Assembly: GCA_900551675.1 (NCBI GenBank)
Contig: URXH01000031.1
Location: 1-18,026 of the forward strand
Source: an uncultured bacterium
GTDB lineage: Bacteria; Cyanobacteriota; Vampirovibrionia; Gastranaerophilales; Gastranaerophilaceae
Length of the DNA stretch: 18,026 bases
Direction: 5' to 3'
Shown: piece by piece, positions 1 to 7,040 of the stretch
How positions within the stretch are numbered: the first letter of the stretch is position 1
Layout: each line of letters begins with the position of its first letter
Translations under genes and position numbers: made by a program
The notes under the pieces: model-generated
Seen by the model: only the letters and a program-made list of their open reading frames with translations
What the model was told of the DNA's origin: nothing
Databases searched by the model: none

Positions 1-56
1 GATACCGTAATTAATATTATATGTGTATATAAATTTTTAAACTTTATCCTTTTCAA
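1..56 (-). CDS. Partial CDS: N-terminus of second ABC sugar permease (MalG/UgpE-like)
   Basis: Reading leftwards from the end of the upstream permease, the minus strand stays open to the window edge and encodes roughly (M)KRIKFKNLYTHIILITV: a short basic stretch running into a hydrophobic segment. That is how MalG/UgpE-type inner-membrane permeases begin. No ATG is available. A TTG at 56-54 sits 9 nt after an AAGAGG ribosome binding site at 71-66, only 17 nt past the stop of the preceding permease. An alternative TTG at 65 would abut the ribosome binding site and is less likely. Position and order (MalF-type gene first, then this one) support the second half of a heterodimeric sugar importer. 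Only about 18 codons are visible, so the assignment leans on context. Confidence 0.55.
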   Translation of the reverse strand, partial: MKRIKFKNLYTHIILITV

Positions 57-73
57 CTTTTTCAACCTCTTAA

Positions 74-946
74 CTATATTTGATATTTATTCCTTTCAAA
101 GAATAAAATGTTTATCAAAGAAAACAGCATGACAATAACAAGCAGTACAACAGCCATAGCTGATGCAAAGCCTAAGTCCAGATTTTCAAATGCTCTTTCA
201 TATATATAATACACAATTGTTTTGCTGGAATTTAATGGACCGCCCTTTGTCATTACATAAATTTCCGCAAAAACTTTCATCGCAGATATTGCACTGATTG
301 TTGTAACGAGTGCAATTGTAGGCATTATGTGCGGAATTGTAACTGTTAAGTGTTTTGTTAAAAAATCAGCTCCGTCAATATCGCAGGCTTCATAAAGTTC
401 TTTGGGAACGCTCATTAAAGAAGCCAGATAAATTATCATGTAATATCCAATGCCTTTCCAGATTGTAACGATAATAACAGAATACAGTGCAAAATTAGGA
501 TCCGTAAGCCAGCCTGCAGGTGCTAATCCGAGCTTTGTAACAATGTAATTTAAAATTCCCTGATCAGCATAAAGCCATTTGAATGCAATTGCGGCTACAA
601 CTATTGATACAATTACAGGGAGATATATTAAAATTTTGTATAAAGTTACGCCTTTAATCTGCCGGTTTATAAGTATTGCAAGAAACAACGGCAGTATGGC
701 AAGTACAGGCACTGCCGCAATAAGATATATAAACGTGTTCCACATTACTTTATAAAAAACGGGACTATGAAACAGGTTAATATAATTTTGCAGCCCTATT
801 ATTTCCGGTTTGTAAATATTATGAGAGTAATCAAGAAAACTCAGCAGGAATGTTTGAAAAAACGGTATAAAAAAGAATATAACCAGTACAATTGCTGCAG
901 GCAGGATAAACAAATAAGGCGCATATTTCCCGTAATATTTAAACAT
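74..946 (-). CDS. ABC transporter permease, MalF/UgpA (carbohydrate uptake) type
   Basis: This is an inner-membrane subunit of an ATP-driven importer for sugars or glycerol-phosphate-like solutes. The 290-residue protein has about six hydrophobic segments (near residues 11-32, 71-95, 107-125, 155-175, 208-228 and 262-284). The EAA coupling loop that docks the ATPase lies at about 186-207, with E186, D191-G192 and the terminal IP. The following TKGGPLNSSKT...YIYERAF stretch is the usual MalF-family sequence. Length fits the family (about 285-300). The ATG at 946 has no convincing Shine-Dalgarno site; it lies 40 nt after the universal stress protein gene, so it may be read from that transcript. 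No solute-binding protein or ATPase gene is inside the window, so the substrate is unknown. Confidence 0.93.
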   Translation of the reverse strand: MFKYYGKYAPYLFILPAAIVLVIFFFIPFFQTFLLSFLDYSHNIYKPEIIGLQNYINLFHSPVFYKVMWNTFIYLIAAVPVLAILPLFLAILINRQIKGVTLYKILIYLPVIVSIVVAAIAFKWLYADQGILNYIVTKLGLAPAGWLTDPNFALYSVIIVTIWKGIGYYMIIYLASLMSVPKELYEACDIDGADFLTKHLTVTIPHIMPTIALVTTISAISAMKVFAEIYVMTKGGPLNSSKTIVYYIYERAFENLDLGFASAMAVVLLVIVMLFSLINILFFERNKYQI

Positions 947-986
947 AGGATAATTATGCCATTATTTTAATCTACGGTCAAATATA

Positions 987-1850
987 TTAACTTTTGCATC
1001 TTGCAAGCCATATATCAGAAGTTACATTTTCAAGCACGCGCTTGCTGACCGAGCCTGTTAAAAATCGGTCAAGTTTCGATTTATTTTTGTAGCCCATAAC
1101 TATCATATCTATATCACGAGATCTGGCATAATCAATAATCTTTTGTGCAGGTATTCCAGATAATATGGATGTTTCATATACTGAAATTCCGTAATTTGTA
1201 AGAAGTCTTTTGATATCTTCAATTGCTTTAGATGCATAAATTTGCTGCTGCTTTTGTATTTCGAGTAGCCAGTTTGTATCAAGCGTCCCGTCTAAAAATA
1301 AAAAATTCGGATCTTCATTTACCATACAGATGTGTATTTCTTTATCTTCAAGTTTCATATCGGGTATAATTTTATTAAGTATTTCAAGTGAACACATTGT
1401 GCCGTCTGTAGTAAGCAGTAATTTTTGAGCTTTGTTTTCTTCTTTTGCTATATAATCTGATATTTCACTGCTGTTTATAATTGCCTGTGAAACAGAGCCC
1501 AGCCATTTTTGCAGTCCCTTTTTGCCGTGTGAGCCCATAAGTATTAAATCATAATCTTTTTTATCTGCCTGTTCAAGTATACCTTCAATAGCTGTTCCGC
1601 AGTTTTTTATACATTCGTCTGTATTCAGCCCCAGTTTTTCTATTTCTTCTTTTGCATACTCGAGGATTGTTTCAGCCATATTAGAACATGAGTATGTAAA
1701 ATTTTTGTCTTCTATGTTTATTTCAGACGGCAGAAAACTCCAGTCAATTACGCAGATTGTGTCTACAAAAGCATTTTTTACCCAGCGGGATATGTTTTTT
1801 AAGGCGTTAAAACTTATTTTGGAACCGTCTGTGCAGAATAATATTCTCAT
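987..1850 (-). CDS. Tandem-domain universal stress protein (UspA family)
   Basis: This cytoplasmic 287-residue protein is built of two Usp domains (about 1-138 and 142-287). Each opens with a beta strand ending in an acidic TDG (D8, D149). The first domain has the nucleotide-loop pattern GSHG (106-109) followed by GS (118-119), with eight rather than the usual nine residues between. The second has GYKN (253-256) then GS (266-267), so the second glycine of the loop is Asn. Usp proteins bind ATP or AMP and modulate stress survival or transporter activity; the ligand here is not known. The ATG at 1850 is preceded by AAGGAG at 1864-1859. The gene lies directly upstream of two sugar permease genes on the same strand, 40 nt apart, suggesting co-transcription. 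Confidence 0.9.
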   Translation of the reverse strand: MRILFCTDGSKISFNALKNISRWVKNAFVDTICVIDWSFLPSEINIEDKNFTYSCSNMAETILEYAKEEIEKLGLNTDECIKNCGTAIEGILEQADKKDYDLILMGSHGKKGLQKWLGSVSQAIINSSEISDYIAKEENKAQKLLLTTDGTMCSLEILNKIIPDMKLEDKEIHICMVNEDPNFLFLDGTLDTNWLLEIQKQQQIYASKAIEDIKRLLTNYGISVYETSILSGIPAQKIIDYARSRDIDMIVMGYKNKSKLDRFLTGSVSKRVLENVTSDIWLARCKS

Positions 1851-1901
1851 AAAATTGTCTCCTTATATTTATTTTTTGAAATAACCTATTAACTTACCTG
1901 C

Positions 1902-1917
1902 TTATTCACTTATTCAC
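1902..1917. repeat. Tandem 8-bp direct repeat TTATTCAC x2
   Basis: Two perfect adjacent copies of TTATTCAC lie in the 173-bp gap between the divergent usp and sigma-factor genes. The repeat could be an operator half-site pair or chance in AT-rich DNA. No other copy was noticed nearby. Confidence 0.4.
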
Positions 1918-1974
1918 TTTAAATATAATTTATGTTAAGGAAAATTACATTGTCTGGTATTCTATATTTTTTTT

Positions 1975-1983
1975 TGTTATTAT
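1975..1983 (+). promoter_or_regulatory. Possible extended -10 promoter for the sigma-factor operon
   Basis: TGT-TATTAT is an extended -10 match 41 nt before the sigma-factor ATG. No good -35 is spaced 16-18 nt upstream. It is the best candidate seen in the divergent intergenic region but remains weak. Confidence 0.3.
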
Positions 1984-2023
1984 GTTTACAGGGAAATGTT
2001 TTTTATAGGAATATGTTATAGTC

Positions 2024-2641
2024 ATGACAGCTAATCAGAATGTTCGGCAAAACGTAAATTTAAGAGATTACAAAGATTTAATAGAGACTATTGCCAAGGT
2101 TGAGTATCAAAAATTTTCAACATCTCATTTAATAGAGCTTCCGGAACTTATAAATATAGGCAATCATACATTATATATTTTGTTTAAAAATCATTCTCCC
2201 GAAGATTTTAACAGCACTTATCTTTCTACTGCAATAAAATGGGCTATAAGAAACGAGGTTAGAAGACGCTATAAGTGGTATTCTCTAAAAAATAAAAAAC
2301 AGCAGATTGACGAAGAAAATGAAAATTTAAGAGAAGAAGTTTATAAGACTATTCTCTCTATCGATGAGATGCAGGATGCTGAAGTCCCTGTACAGATTAA
2401 AGCGGAAGACAAAACTCCCGAGGAATGTATAGAACTTTCCGAACTAAAAGCAGAAATTATTGAATCAATGAAAAAACTTCCGCAACGAGAAAGAGAATTA
2501 ATTGAATATAAATTTTTCAAGGAGAAAAAACTGCGGGAAATCGCAGAAGAATTCAATATTTCCCAATCGAGGATTTCACGTATTATTCAATCAGGGTTAG
2601 ATAAGATAAAAAGAGATTTAAAAAGACAGGGGATTATTTAG
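2024..2641 (+). CDS. Sigma-70 family RNA polymerase sigma factor (regions 2 and 4)
   Basis: A 205-residue cytoplasmic transcription factor. Residues 20-90 resemble region 2, with the conserved-looking NSTYLSTAIKWAIRNEVRRRYKW segment and its basic helix. An acidic linker (about 95-140) replaces an obvious region 3. Residues 147-200 form region 4, LPQRERELIEYKFF followed by the helix-turn-helix LREIAEEFNISQSRISRII. It is shorter than primary sigma factors (over 350) and somewhat shorter than FliA/SigB types (about 240), so it is an alternative sigma factor whose regulon cannot be read from the sequence. The ATG at 2024 has only a weak AGGA at 2007-2010. The stop codon overlaps the gcvPB GTG by one base, implying one operon with translational coupling. 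Confidence 0.88.
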   Translation: MTANQNVRQNVNLRDYKDLIETIAKVEYQKFSTSHLIELPELINIGNHTLYILFKNHSPEDFNSTYLSTAIKWAIRNEVRRRYKWYSLKNKKQQIDEENENLREEVYKTILSIDEMQDAEVPVQIKAEDKTPEECIELSELKAEIIESMKKLPQRERELIEYKFFKEKKLREIAEEFNISQSRISRIIQSGLDKIKRDLKRQGII

Positions 2642-4065
2642 TGAAAACAATTTTTGAAAAAAACAGCGGAATTTCAGGAATAACTTTGACAGATGAAAAG
2701 GAAAACTTGAATTTCCTTGATCAAAATTTATTACGAAAATCTGAAATCGGTCTGCCTCAGGTAAGCGAGCTTGAAGCTCTGCGCCATTATAAAGAGCTTT
2801 CAGATAGAAATTTTTGTATTGAAAAAGGCTTTTATCCACTGGGTTCATGTACTATGAAATATAATCCTAAAGTTAATGAACTTCTGGCTTCTCTTGAAGA
2901 TTTTGTTAATCTTCATCCGCTGTCTGATGATGAGGATTGTCAGGGGGCTCTGGAATTGATGTATAAGCTGCAGGAAGCTTTGAAAAAAATAACGGGTATG
3001 GATGCAGTTACATTGCAGCCGGCTGCAGGTGCTCATGGTGAATTAACAGGCATGATGGTTATAAAGAAGTATTTTGAAGTCAGAGGTGAGAAACGTAAAA
3101 AAGTTATAATTCCTGATTCTGCTCATGGTACAAATCCTGCGAGTGCACATCTTTGCGGATTTGACATTGTTCCTGTTAAGTCAAATGACAAAGGACAGGT
3201 TGATATTGAAGAATTAAAAAAACTTCTCGATTCTGATGTGGCGGCTATTATGATGACTAACCCTAATACTCTGGGAATTTTTGAAGAAAATGTTCTTGAA
3301 ATATCAAAGTTAATGCATGAAAACGGTTCACTTCTTTATTATGACGGGGCAAATTTTAACGCTGTTATGGGATATACAAATCCAAAGTTAATGGGATTTG
3401 ACGTTGTCCATTTGAATTTACATAAAACGTTTTCAACTCCTCACGGCGGCGGAGGTCCGGGTGCCGGTCCTGTATGTGTTGTTGAAAATTTGAAAGAGTT
3501 TTTGCCTGCGCCTGTCATTGACTATGACGGTGAAAAATATTTCAGAAATTACAATATAAAGCATTCTATCGGCAGTGTCAAAGGTTTTTACGGTAATTTC
3601 GGCGTGCTTGTTAAAGCTTATGCCTATATTCTTATGATGGGGGATAATCTTAAAGAGGCAAGCGAAAATGCGGTTTTGAATGCAAATTACCTAAAAGAAA
3701 AATTAAAGGGTGTATATTTACTTCCTTATGATGAACCATGTATGCATGAATTTGTGCTGTCAGGTGAAAAGCAAAAACAAGAAAACGGCGTTTCCACATT
3801 GAATATTGCCAAAGCTCTTATGGATGAAAATACTCATCCTCCTACCGTTTATTTCCCGTTAATAGTGCATGAGGCAATAATGATAGAACCGACAGAATCT
3901 GAAACCAAAGAAGTTCTGGATAATTTTGTTGATGTTATGCTGAAAATTGCGCAGGAAGCAAAAAATAATCCTGAAAAATTAATTTCGGCTCCTCATACAA
4001 CACCCGTTAAGCGTCTGGATGAAACACTAGCTGCGCGTCATCCTGATTTAAAGTTTACACAATAA
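2641..4065 (+). CDS. gcvPB: Glycine dehydrogenase (decarboxylating) subunit 2, P-protein beta subunit
   Basis: This is the PLP-dependent C-terminal-type subunit of the two-subunit P-protein of the glycine cleavage system. It decarboxylates glycine and passes the aminomethyl group to lipoyl-GcvH. In 474 residues it has PLGSCTMKYNPK (67-77), the QPAAGAHGE stretch (about 126-134), the YYDGAN aspartate region (D235) and the PLP lysine K262 in LNLHKTFSTPHGGGG. Length fits subunit 2 (about 475-490). The start is GTG at 2641, overlapping the sigma-factor TAG, with AGGGGA at 2628-2633 seven bases upstream. The obligate partners gcvPA, gcvT and gcvH are not in the window, which is unusual because gcvPA normally sits next to gcvPB. 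Confidence 0.96.
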   Translation: MKTIFEKNSGISGITLTDEKENLNFLDQNLLRKSEIGLPQVSELEALRHYKELSDRNFCIEKGFYPLGSCTMKYNPKVNELLASLEDFVNLHPLSDDEDCQGALELMYKLQEALKKITGMDAVTLQPAAGAHGELTGMMVIKKYFEVRGEKRKKVIIPDSAHGTNPASAHLCGFDIVPVKSNDKGQVDIEELKKLLDSDVAAIMMTNPNTLGIFEENVLEISKLMHENGSLLYYDGANFNAVMGYTNPKLMGFDVVHLNLHKTFSTPHGGGGPGAGPVCVVENLKEFLPAPVIDYDGEKYFRNYNIKHSIGSVKGFYGNFGVLVKAYAYILMMGDNLKEASENAVLNANYLKEKLKGVYLLPYDEPCMHEFVLSGEKQKQENGVSTLNIAKALMDENTHPPTVYFPLIVHEAIMIEPTESETKEVLDNFVDVMLKIAQEAKNNPEKLISAPHTTPVKRLDETLAARHPDLKFTQ

Positions 4066-4085
4066 AGAAAAAGAGATGATTAATA

Positions 4086-5228
4086 ATGACAAAAGAAAAT
4101 AAAAAGTTAAAAGTTGCATTTCCCCATATGGGAACAGTATATATAGCGTGGTCTGCCGCGTTGAAAAAAATAGGTGTTGAACCGTTTGTTCCTCCTTATA
4201 CCAGCAAAAAAACATTATCCTTAGGAACAAAACATTCTCCAGAGGCTATATGTCTTCCTTATAAACTGATATTAGGTAATTTTATTGAAGCAATCGAGGG
4301 CGGAACGGATTATGTTGCAATGATTTCTTCACCGGGATGCTGCCGTTTGGGCGAGTACGGCAATTGTATTCATAACGCATTGACAGATTTAGGATATAAG
4401 GCAAAATATATTGAATTAACGCTGTATGACGGTATTAAAGGGATGTATGATTTCCTTAAAAGGATAAGCGGGAAAAATGATCCCATATTATTTGCAAGGG
4501 CAATTAATATTGCTATCAGAAAGATGTTTCTGCTTGATGATTTAGAAAATGCACTATCTTATTACAGAGCGCGTGAAATTCATTTTGGTGATGCAGAAAA
4601 AAATTATCATAAAGCTTTGCAATATGTAAAAGATGCTGATAATACAAGAAGTTTGAAAAAAGCTAAAAAGAAAGCTTTTGATGAAATGGCAAAAACTGAA
4701 ATCGATAAAAATAAAGAGGTTTTGCATGTTGATTTGACAGGCGAAATCTATCTTGTGTGCGACCAGTTTTCAAATCAGGATATAACCAGAGAACTTGGTA
4801 AAATGGGAGTTCAAACACGCAGAAGTCTTACAATTAGCAGTTTTTTAAAGGATGCTATTATACCGAAAGTTTTCAGAAAGGGAGAAACACATCTCCAAAG
4901 GGCTTACAGGCTTGCAAAACCCTACTTAATGCGTGATATCGGCGGGGATTCTCTTGAATGTGTATCCGATGTGGCTTACGCGGATGAAAGGGGAATTGAC
5001 GGGATTATTCACATAAGTCCTTTCACATGTATGCCTGAGATTATGTCTCAAAATATTTTCCCTGCAATGCGTGAAAATTGTGATATTCCTATTCTGCCTT
5101 TGATTATGGACGAGCAGACAGGAAAAGCCGGTTATTTAACAAGATTGGAAGCGTTTGTTGATCTTATGAGAAGGCGTAAAAGAAAGCTTTTGAAAGAGCA
5201 GGAAAAACAGGCAGAACTTATTAAGTAA
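4086..5228 (+). CDS. COG3581-like acyl-CoA dehydratase/activase-related protein (DUF2229-type family)
   Basis: This 380-residue soluble protein belongs to the family annotated as 2-hydroxyacyl-CoA dehydratase or CoA-substrate activase related. Visible family features are KVAFPHMGTVYIAW at the N-terminus, the SPEAICLPYK segment with C56, SSPGCCRLGEYGNC with C85, C86 and C94, a C-terminal SPFTCMPE with C315, and the closing MDEQTGKAGYLTRLEAFVDLM (341-361). Clustered cysteines in relatives are taken as iron-sulfur ligands; that role is inferred here. The true substrate is unknown. It starts 20 nt after gcvPB with an AAGAG-like site. The same C-terminal signature recurs in the gene at 16072-17784, so the two look like members of one system whose genes are usually paired but here lie about 11 kb apart. 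The middle (about 160-215) is Lys/Ala-rich and probably helical. Confidence 0.8.
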   Translation: MTKENKKLKVAFPHMGTVYIAWSAALKKIGVEPFVPPYTSKKTLSLGTKHSPEAICLPYKLILGNFIEAIEGGTDYVAMISSPGCCRLGEYGNCIHNALTDLGYKAKYIELTLYDGIKGMYDFLKRISGKNDPILFARAINIAIRKMFLLDDLENALSYYRAREIHFGDAEKNYHKALQYVKDADNTRSLKKAKKKAFDEMAKTEIDKNKEVLHVDLTGEIYLVCDQFSNQDITRELGKMGVQTRRSLTISSFLKDAIIPKVFRKGETHLQRAYRLAKPYLMRDIGGDSLECVSDVAYADERGIDGIIHISPFTCMPEIMSQNIFPAMRENCDIPILPLIMDEQTGKAGYLTRLEAFVDLMRRRKRKLLKEQEKQAELIK

Positions 5229-5271
5229 ACAGGTTATTTAATTTATTAAAGATCCGGAGTGAATATATATT

Positions 5272-6135
5272 ATGCGAGAATTATTTAAAGATGCCGTAAA
5301 AATAACAAATTATAATATAATATTAACTATACCCTTAATTATATTTGTTAAGGTGCTTGATTTGTATTCTCTGTATTCACGGTATAACGTTGATACTACT
5401 ATGAAGTTTATAATAGCGTCTATTACCGTTTTGTTTATGTTCGGAATATTTTGTTCGGGCTGGTTTTTGATGGTAAAAGGTGCTATAACGCTTTCTAAAA
5501 AAGTTTTTGTACTTGATAATGACAGGGCAAAAGCGACTTTAAACTTATTTAAGGTATTTCCAGAGGGAGTAGGAAAGTATTTCTTATCCTTTGTGGGTGT
5601 ATATGTAATTTTTTTCTTGATACAGGCGATTTCAACGCCGCTGGTTTATCTCCTCGGGGTCAATATTATCGGTGGGCTTGATCCTGATTCTATGCAAAAT
5701 TTGCAGCAATTGACTATGGATAACGCTGTTGCTTCAAATGAGAGTATGGCATCATTTATCGATTCTTTATCAATTGAGCAGATAGTATTTTTCGGTAAAT
5801 GGAGTCTTTTATTTACTGTTATAACATCCGTTATTATGTACCTTTTGATGCTGTGGATTCCGGAAATCCTTTATAATACGATTAATCCTTTGAAGGCGCT
5901 GTGGTATTCACTTATTAAATTATTTAAAGATTTTTTTACAACCGTAAGATTATTTGTAATATTATGGGTTGCAGGCTTTGTGCTTTTATTTATCAATACA
6001 TTTGCTGTTATTAATCCTATAGCTTATATTATAATGAGTATTGTTTTATTCTATTTTTCTGTATATTTTGTAGTTTTAATATTTTTGTATTACGACAGAA
6101 AGTATAATATAGGTTCTGCAGAGGATGAAAAATAA
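5272..6135 (+). CDS. Unrecognised six-helix integral membrane protein
   Basis: I do not recognise a family. The 287 residues show about six hydrophobic segments (near 16-35, 45-70, 103-128, 174-200, 222-246 and 250-274). A polar stretch at 131-170 (GLDPDSMQNLQQLTMDN and onward) lies between the third and fourth, and the tail is short and charged (YYDRKYNIGSAEDEK). No catalytic motif, cysteine cluster or signal peptide site is evident. Uniform AT-rich codon use matches its neighbours. The ATG at 5272 follows GGAG at 5256-5259 at a rather long spacing of 12. It starts 43 nt after the COG3581-like gene and overlaps miaA by 11 nt, so it is probably co-translated with miaA. A role in the envelope is possible but unproven. 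Confidence 0.75.
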   Translation: MRELFKDAVKITNYNIILTIPLIIFVKVLDLYSLYSRYNVDTTMKFIIASITVLFMFGIFCSGWFLMVKGAITLSKKVFVLDNDRAKATLNLFKVFPEGVGKYFLSFVGVYVIFFLIQAISTPLVYLLGVNIIGGLDPDSMQNLQQLTMDNAVASNESMASFIDSLSIEQIVFFGKWSLLFTVITSVIMYLLMLWIPEILYNTINPLKALWYSLIKLFKDFFTTVRLFVILWVAGFVLLFINTFAVINPIAYIIMSIVLFYFSVYFVVLIFLYYDRKYNIGSAEDEK

Positions 6136-6997
6136 TAAGGTTATAGCAGTTGTCGGCGCTACTGCAAGCGGAAAAAGTGCATACGCTGTTGATTTGGCGG
6201 AGAAAATCGGCGGAGAAATTATTTCTGCGGATTCAAGGCTTGTTTATAAAGGGATGAATATCGGCACTGCAAAGCCTGCTATAGATGAAATGAGGGGAAT
6301 ACCTCACTATATGATAGACATTGTCGAACCTGACATTAACTATTCTGCAGGACTTTATGCAAAAGAAGCAAAAAAACATGTAAAAGATATTTTATCACGC
6401 GGAAAAACTCCTGTTATTGCAGGCGGTACGGGGTTATATCTCCGTATTCTTCTCGAAGATTACAAGCTTCCGGATGTCGAACCTGATTATAAGCTGAGAG
6501 AAGAATTGTCGAAATTGTCTTTTGATGAACTTTCACAGATATTATCAGATCTTGATAAGAATGCGGTAAATACACTTGAACGAAATGATAAAAAAAAGAT
6601 AATCCGTTATATCGAAATTGTTAAAATTACAGGTCTGCCGCTTTCAAAAGCGTGCGGTAAAAATGATGATAAAGAGTTTGATATTGAATGGATCGGATTA
6701 AATTTCCCGCGGGAAGAACTTTATGAAAGAATAAACAAACGTGTTGATTTAATGGTAGAGCAGGGGCTTGTGGAAGAAACCAAATATCTTCTTAAAAAAT
6801 ACGGCAGAATACCGAATATTGTTGATACAATAGGCTACAAAGAGATTATATCTTACCTTGACGGGGAATTGACTCTTGATGAAGCAAAAAATAAATTAAA
6901 ACAAAATACAAGAAATTATGCTAAACGACAGCTTACCTGGTTTAGAAAAAATGAAAATATAAACTGGAACTGTTATCCTGAAAAGAAGAAAAAATAG
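6125..6997 (+). CDS. miaA: tRNA dimethylallyltransferase
   Basis: MiaA transfers a dimethylallyl group to N6 of A37 in tRNAs reading UNN codons, the first step towards ms2i6A. The 290-residue protein begins with the P-loop GATASGKS (11-18), followed by the tRNA/substrate signature ADSRLVYKGMNIGTAKP (35-51), HYMIDIVEP, and AGGTGLYLRILLEDY. It ends with the usual NYAKRQLTWFRKN segment. Length is slightly short for the family (about 300-315). The start at 6125 lies inside the 3' end of the preceding membrane-protein gene, with a GCAGAGG site just upstream at 6117-6123, indicating translational coupling. It probably ends the sigma-gcvPB operon; no hairpin terminator is seen after it. Confidence 0.96.
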   Translation: MKNNKVIAVVGATASGKSAYAVDLAEKIGGEIISADSRLVYKGMNIGTAKPAIDEMRGIPHYMIDIVEPDINYSAGLYAKEAKKHVKDILSRGKTPVIAGGTGLYLRILLEDYKLPDVEPDYKLREELSKLSFDELSQILSDLDKNAVNTLERNDKKKIIRYIEIVKITGLPLSKACGKNDDKEFDIEWIGLNFPREELYERINKRVDLMVEQGLVEETKYLLKKYGRIPNIVDTIGYKEIISYLDGELTLDEAKNKLKQNTRNYAKRQLTWFRKNENINWNCYPEKKKK

Positions 6998-7005
6998 TTT
7001 ACTTG

Positions 7006-7014
7006 TGTTATAAT
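7006..7014 (+). promoter_or_regulatory. Extended -10 promoter candidate for the AsmA-like gene
   Basis: TGT-TATAAT is a perfect -10 hexamer with the extended TG element, lying between the miaA stop and the AsmA-like ATG. No clear -35 is present. It would give a leader of about 20 nt containing the AAGGGGTG ribosome binding site. Confidence 0.5.
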
Positions 7015-7026
7015 TACACGATAAAT

Positions 7027-7034
7027 AAGGGGTG
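7027..7034 (+). promoter_or_regulatory. Shine-Dalgarno site fixing the AsmA-like start
   Basis: AAGGGGTG stands 6 nt before the ATG at 7041. An in-frame GTG at 7032 would begin inside this site, so the downstream ATG is the credible start. Confidence 0.75.
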
Positions 7035-7040
7035 TATAAT

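Noticed and set aside
1851..2023. A small RNA or short gene in the usp/sigma-factor gap
   Set aside because: No terminator hairpin and no frame with a ribosome binding site were found. Only a tandem octamer and weak promoter-like boxes are present.
2560..2640. Glycine riboswitch ahead of gcvPB
   Set aside because: gcvPB overlaps the sigma-factor coding sequence, leaving no leader, and no paired aptamer-like structure is visible.
7032..7040. GTG start for the AsmA-like protein
   Set aside because: The GTG is part of the AAGGGGTG ribosome binding site that serves the ATG at 7041.
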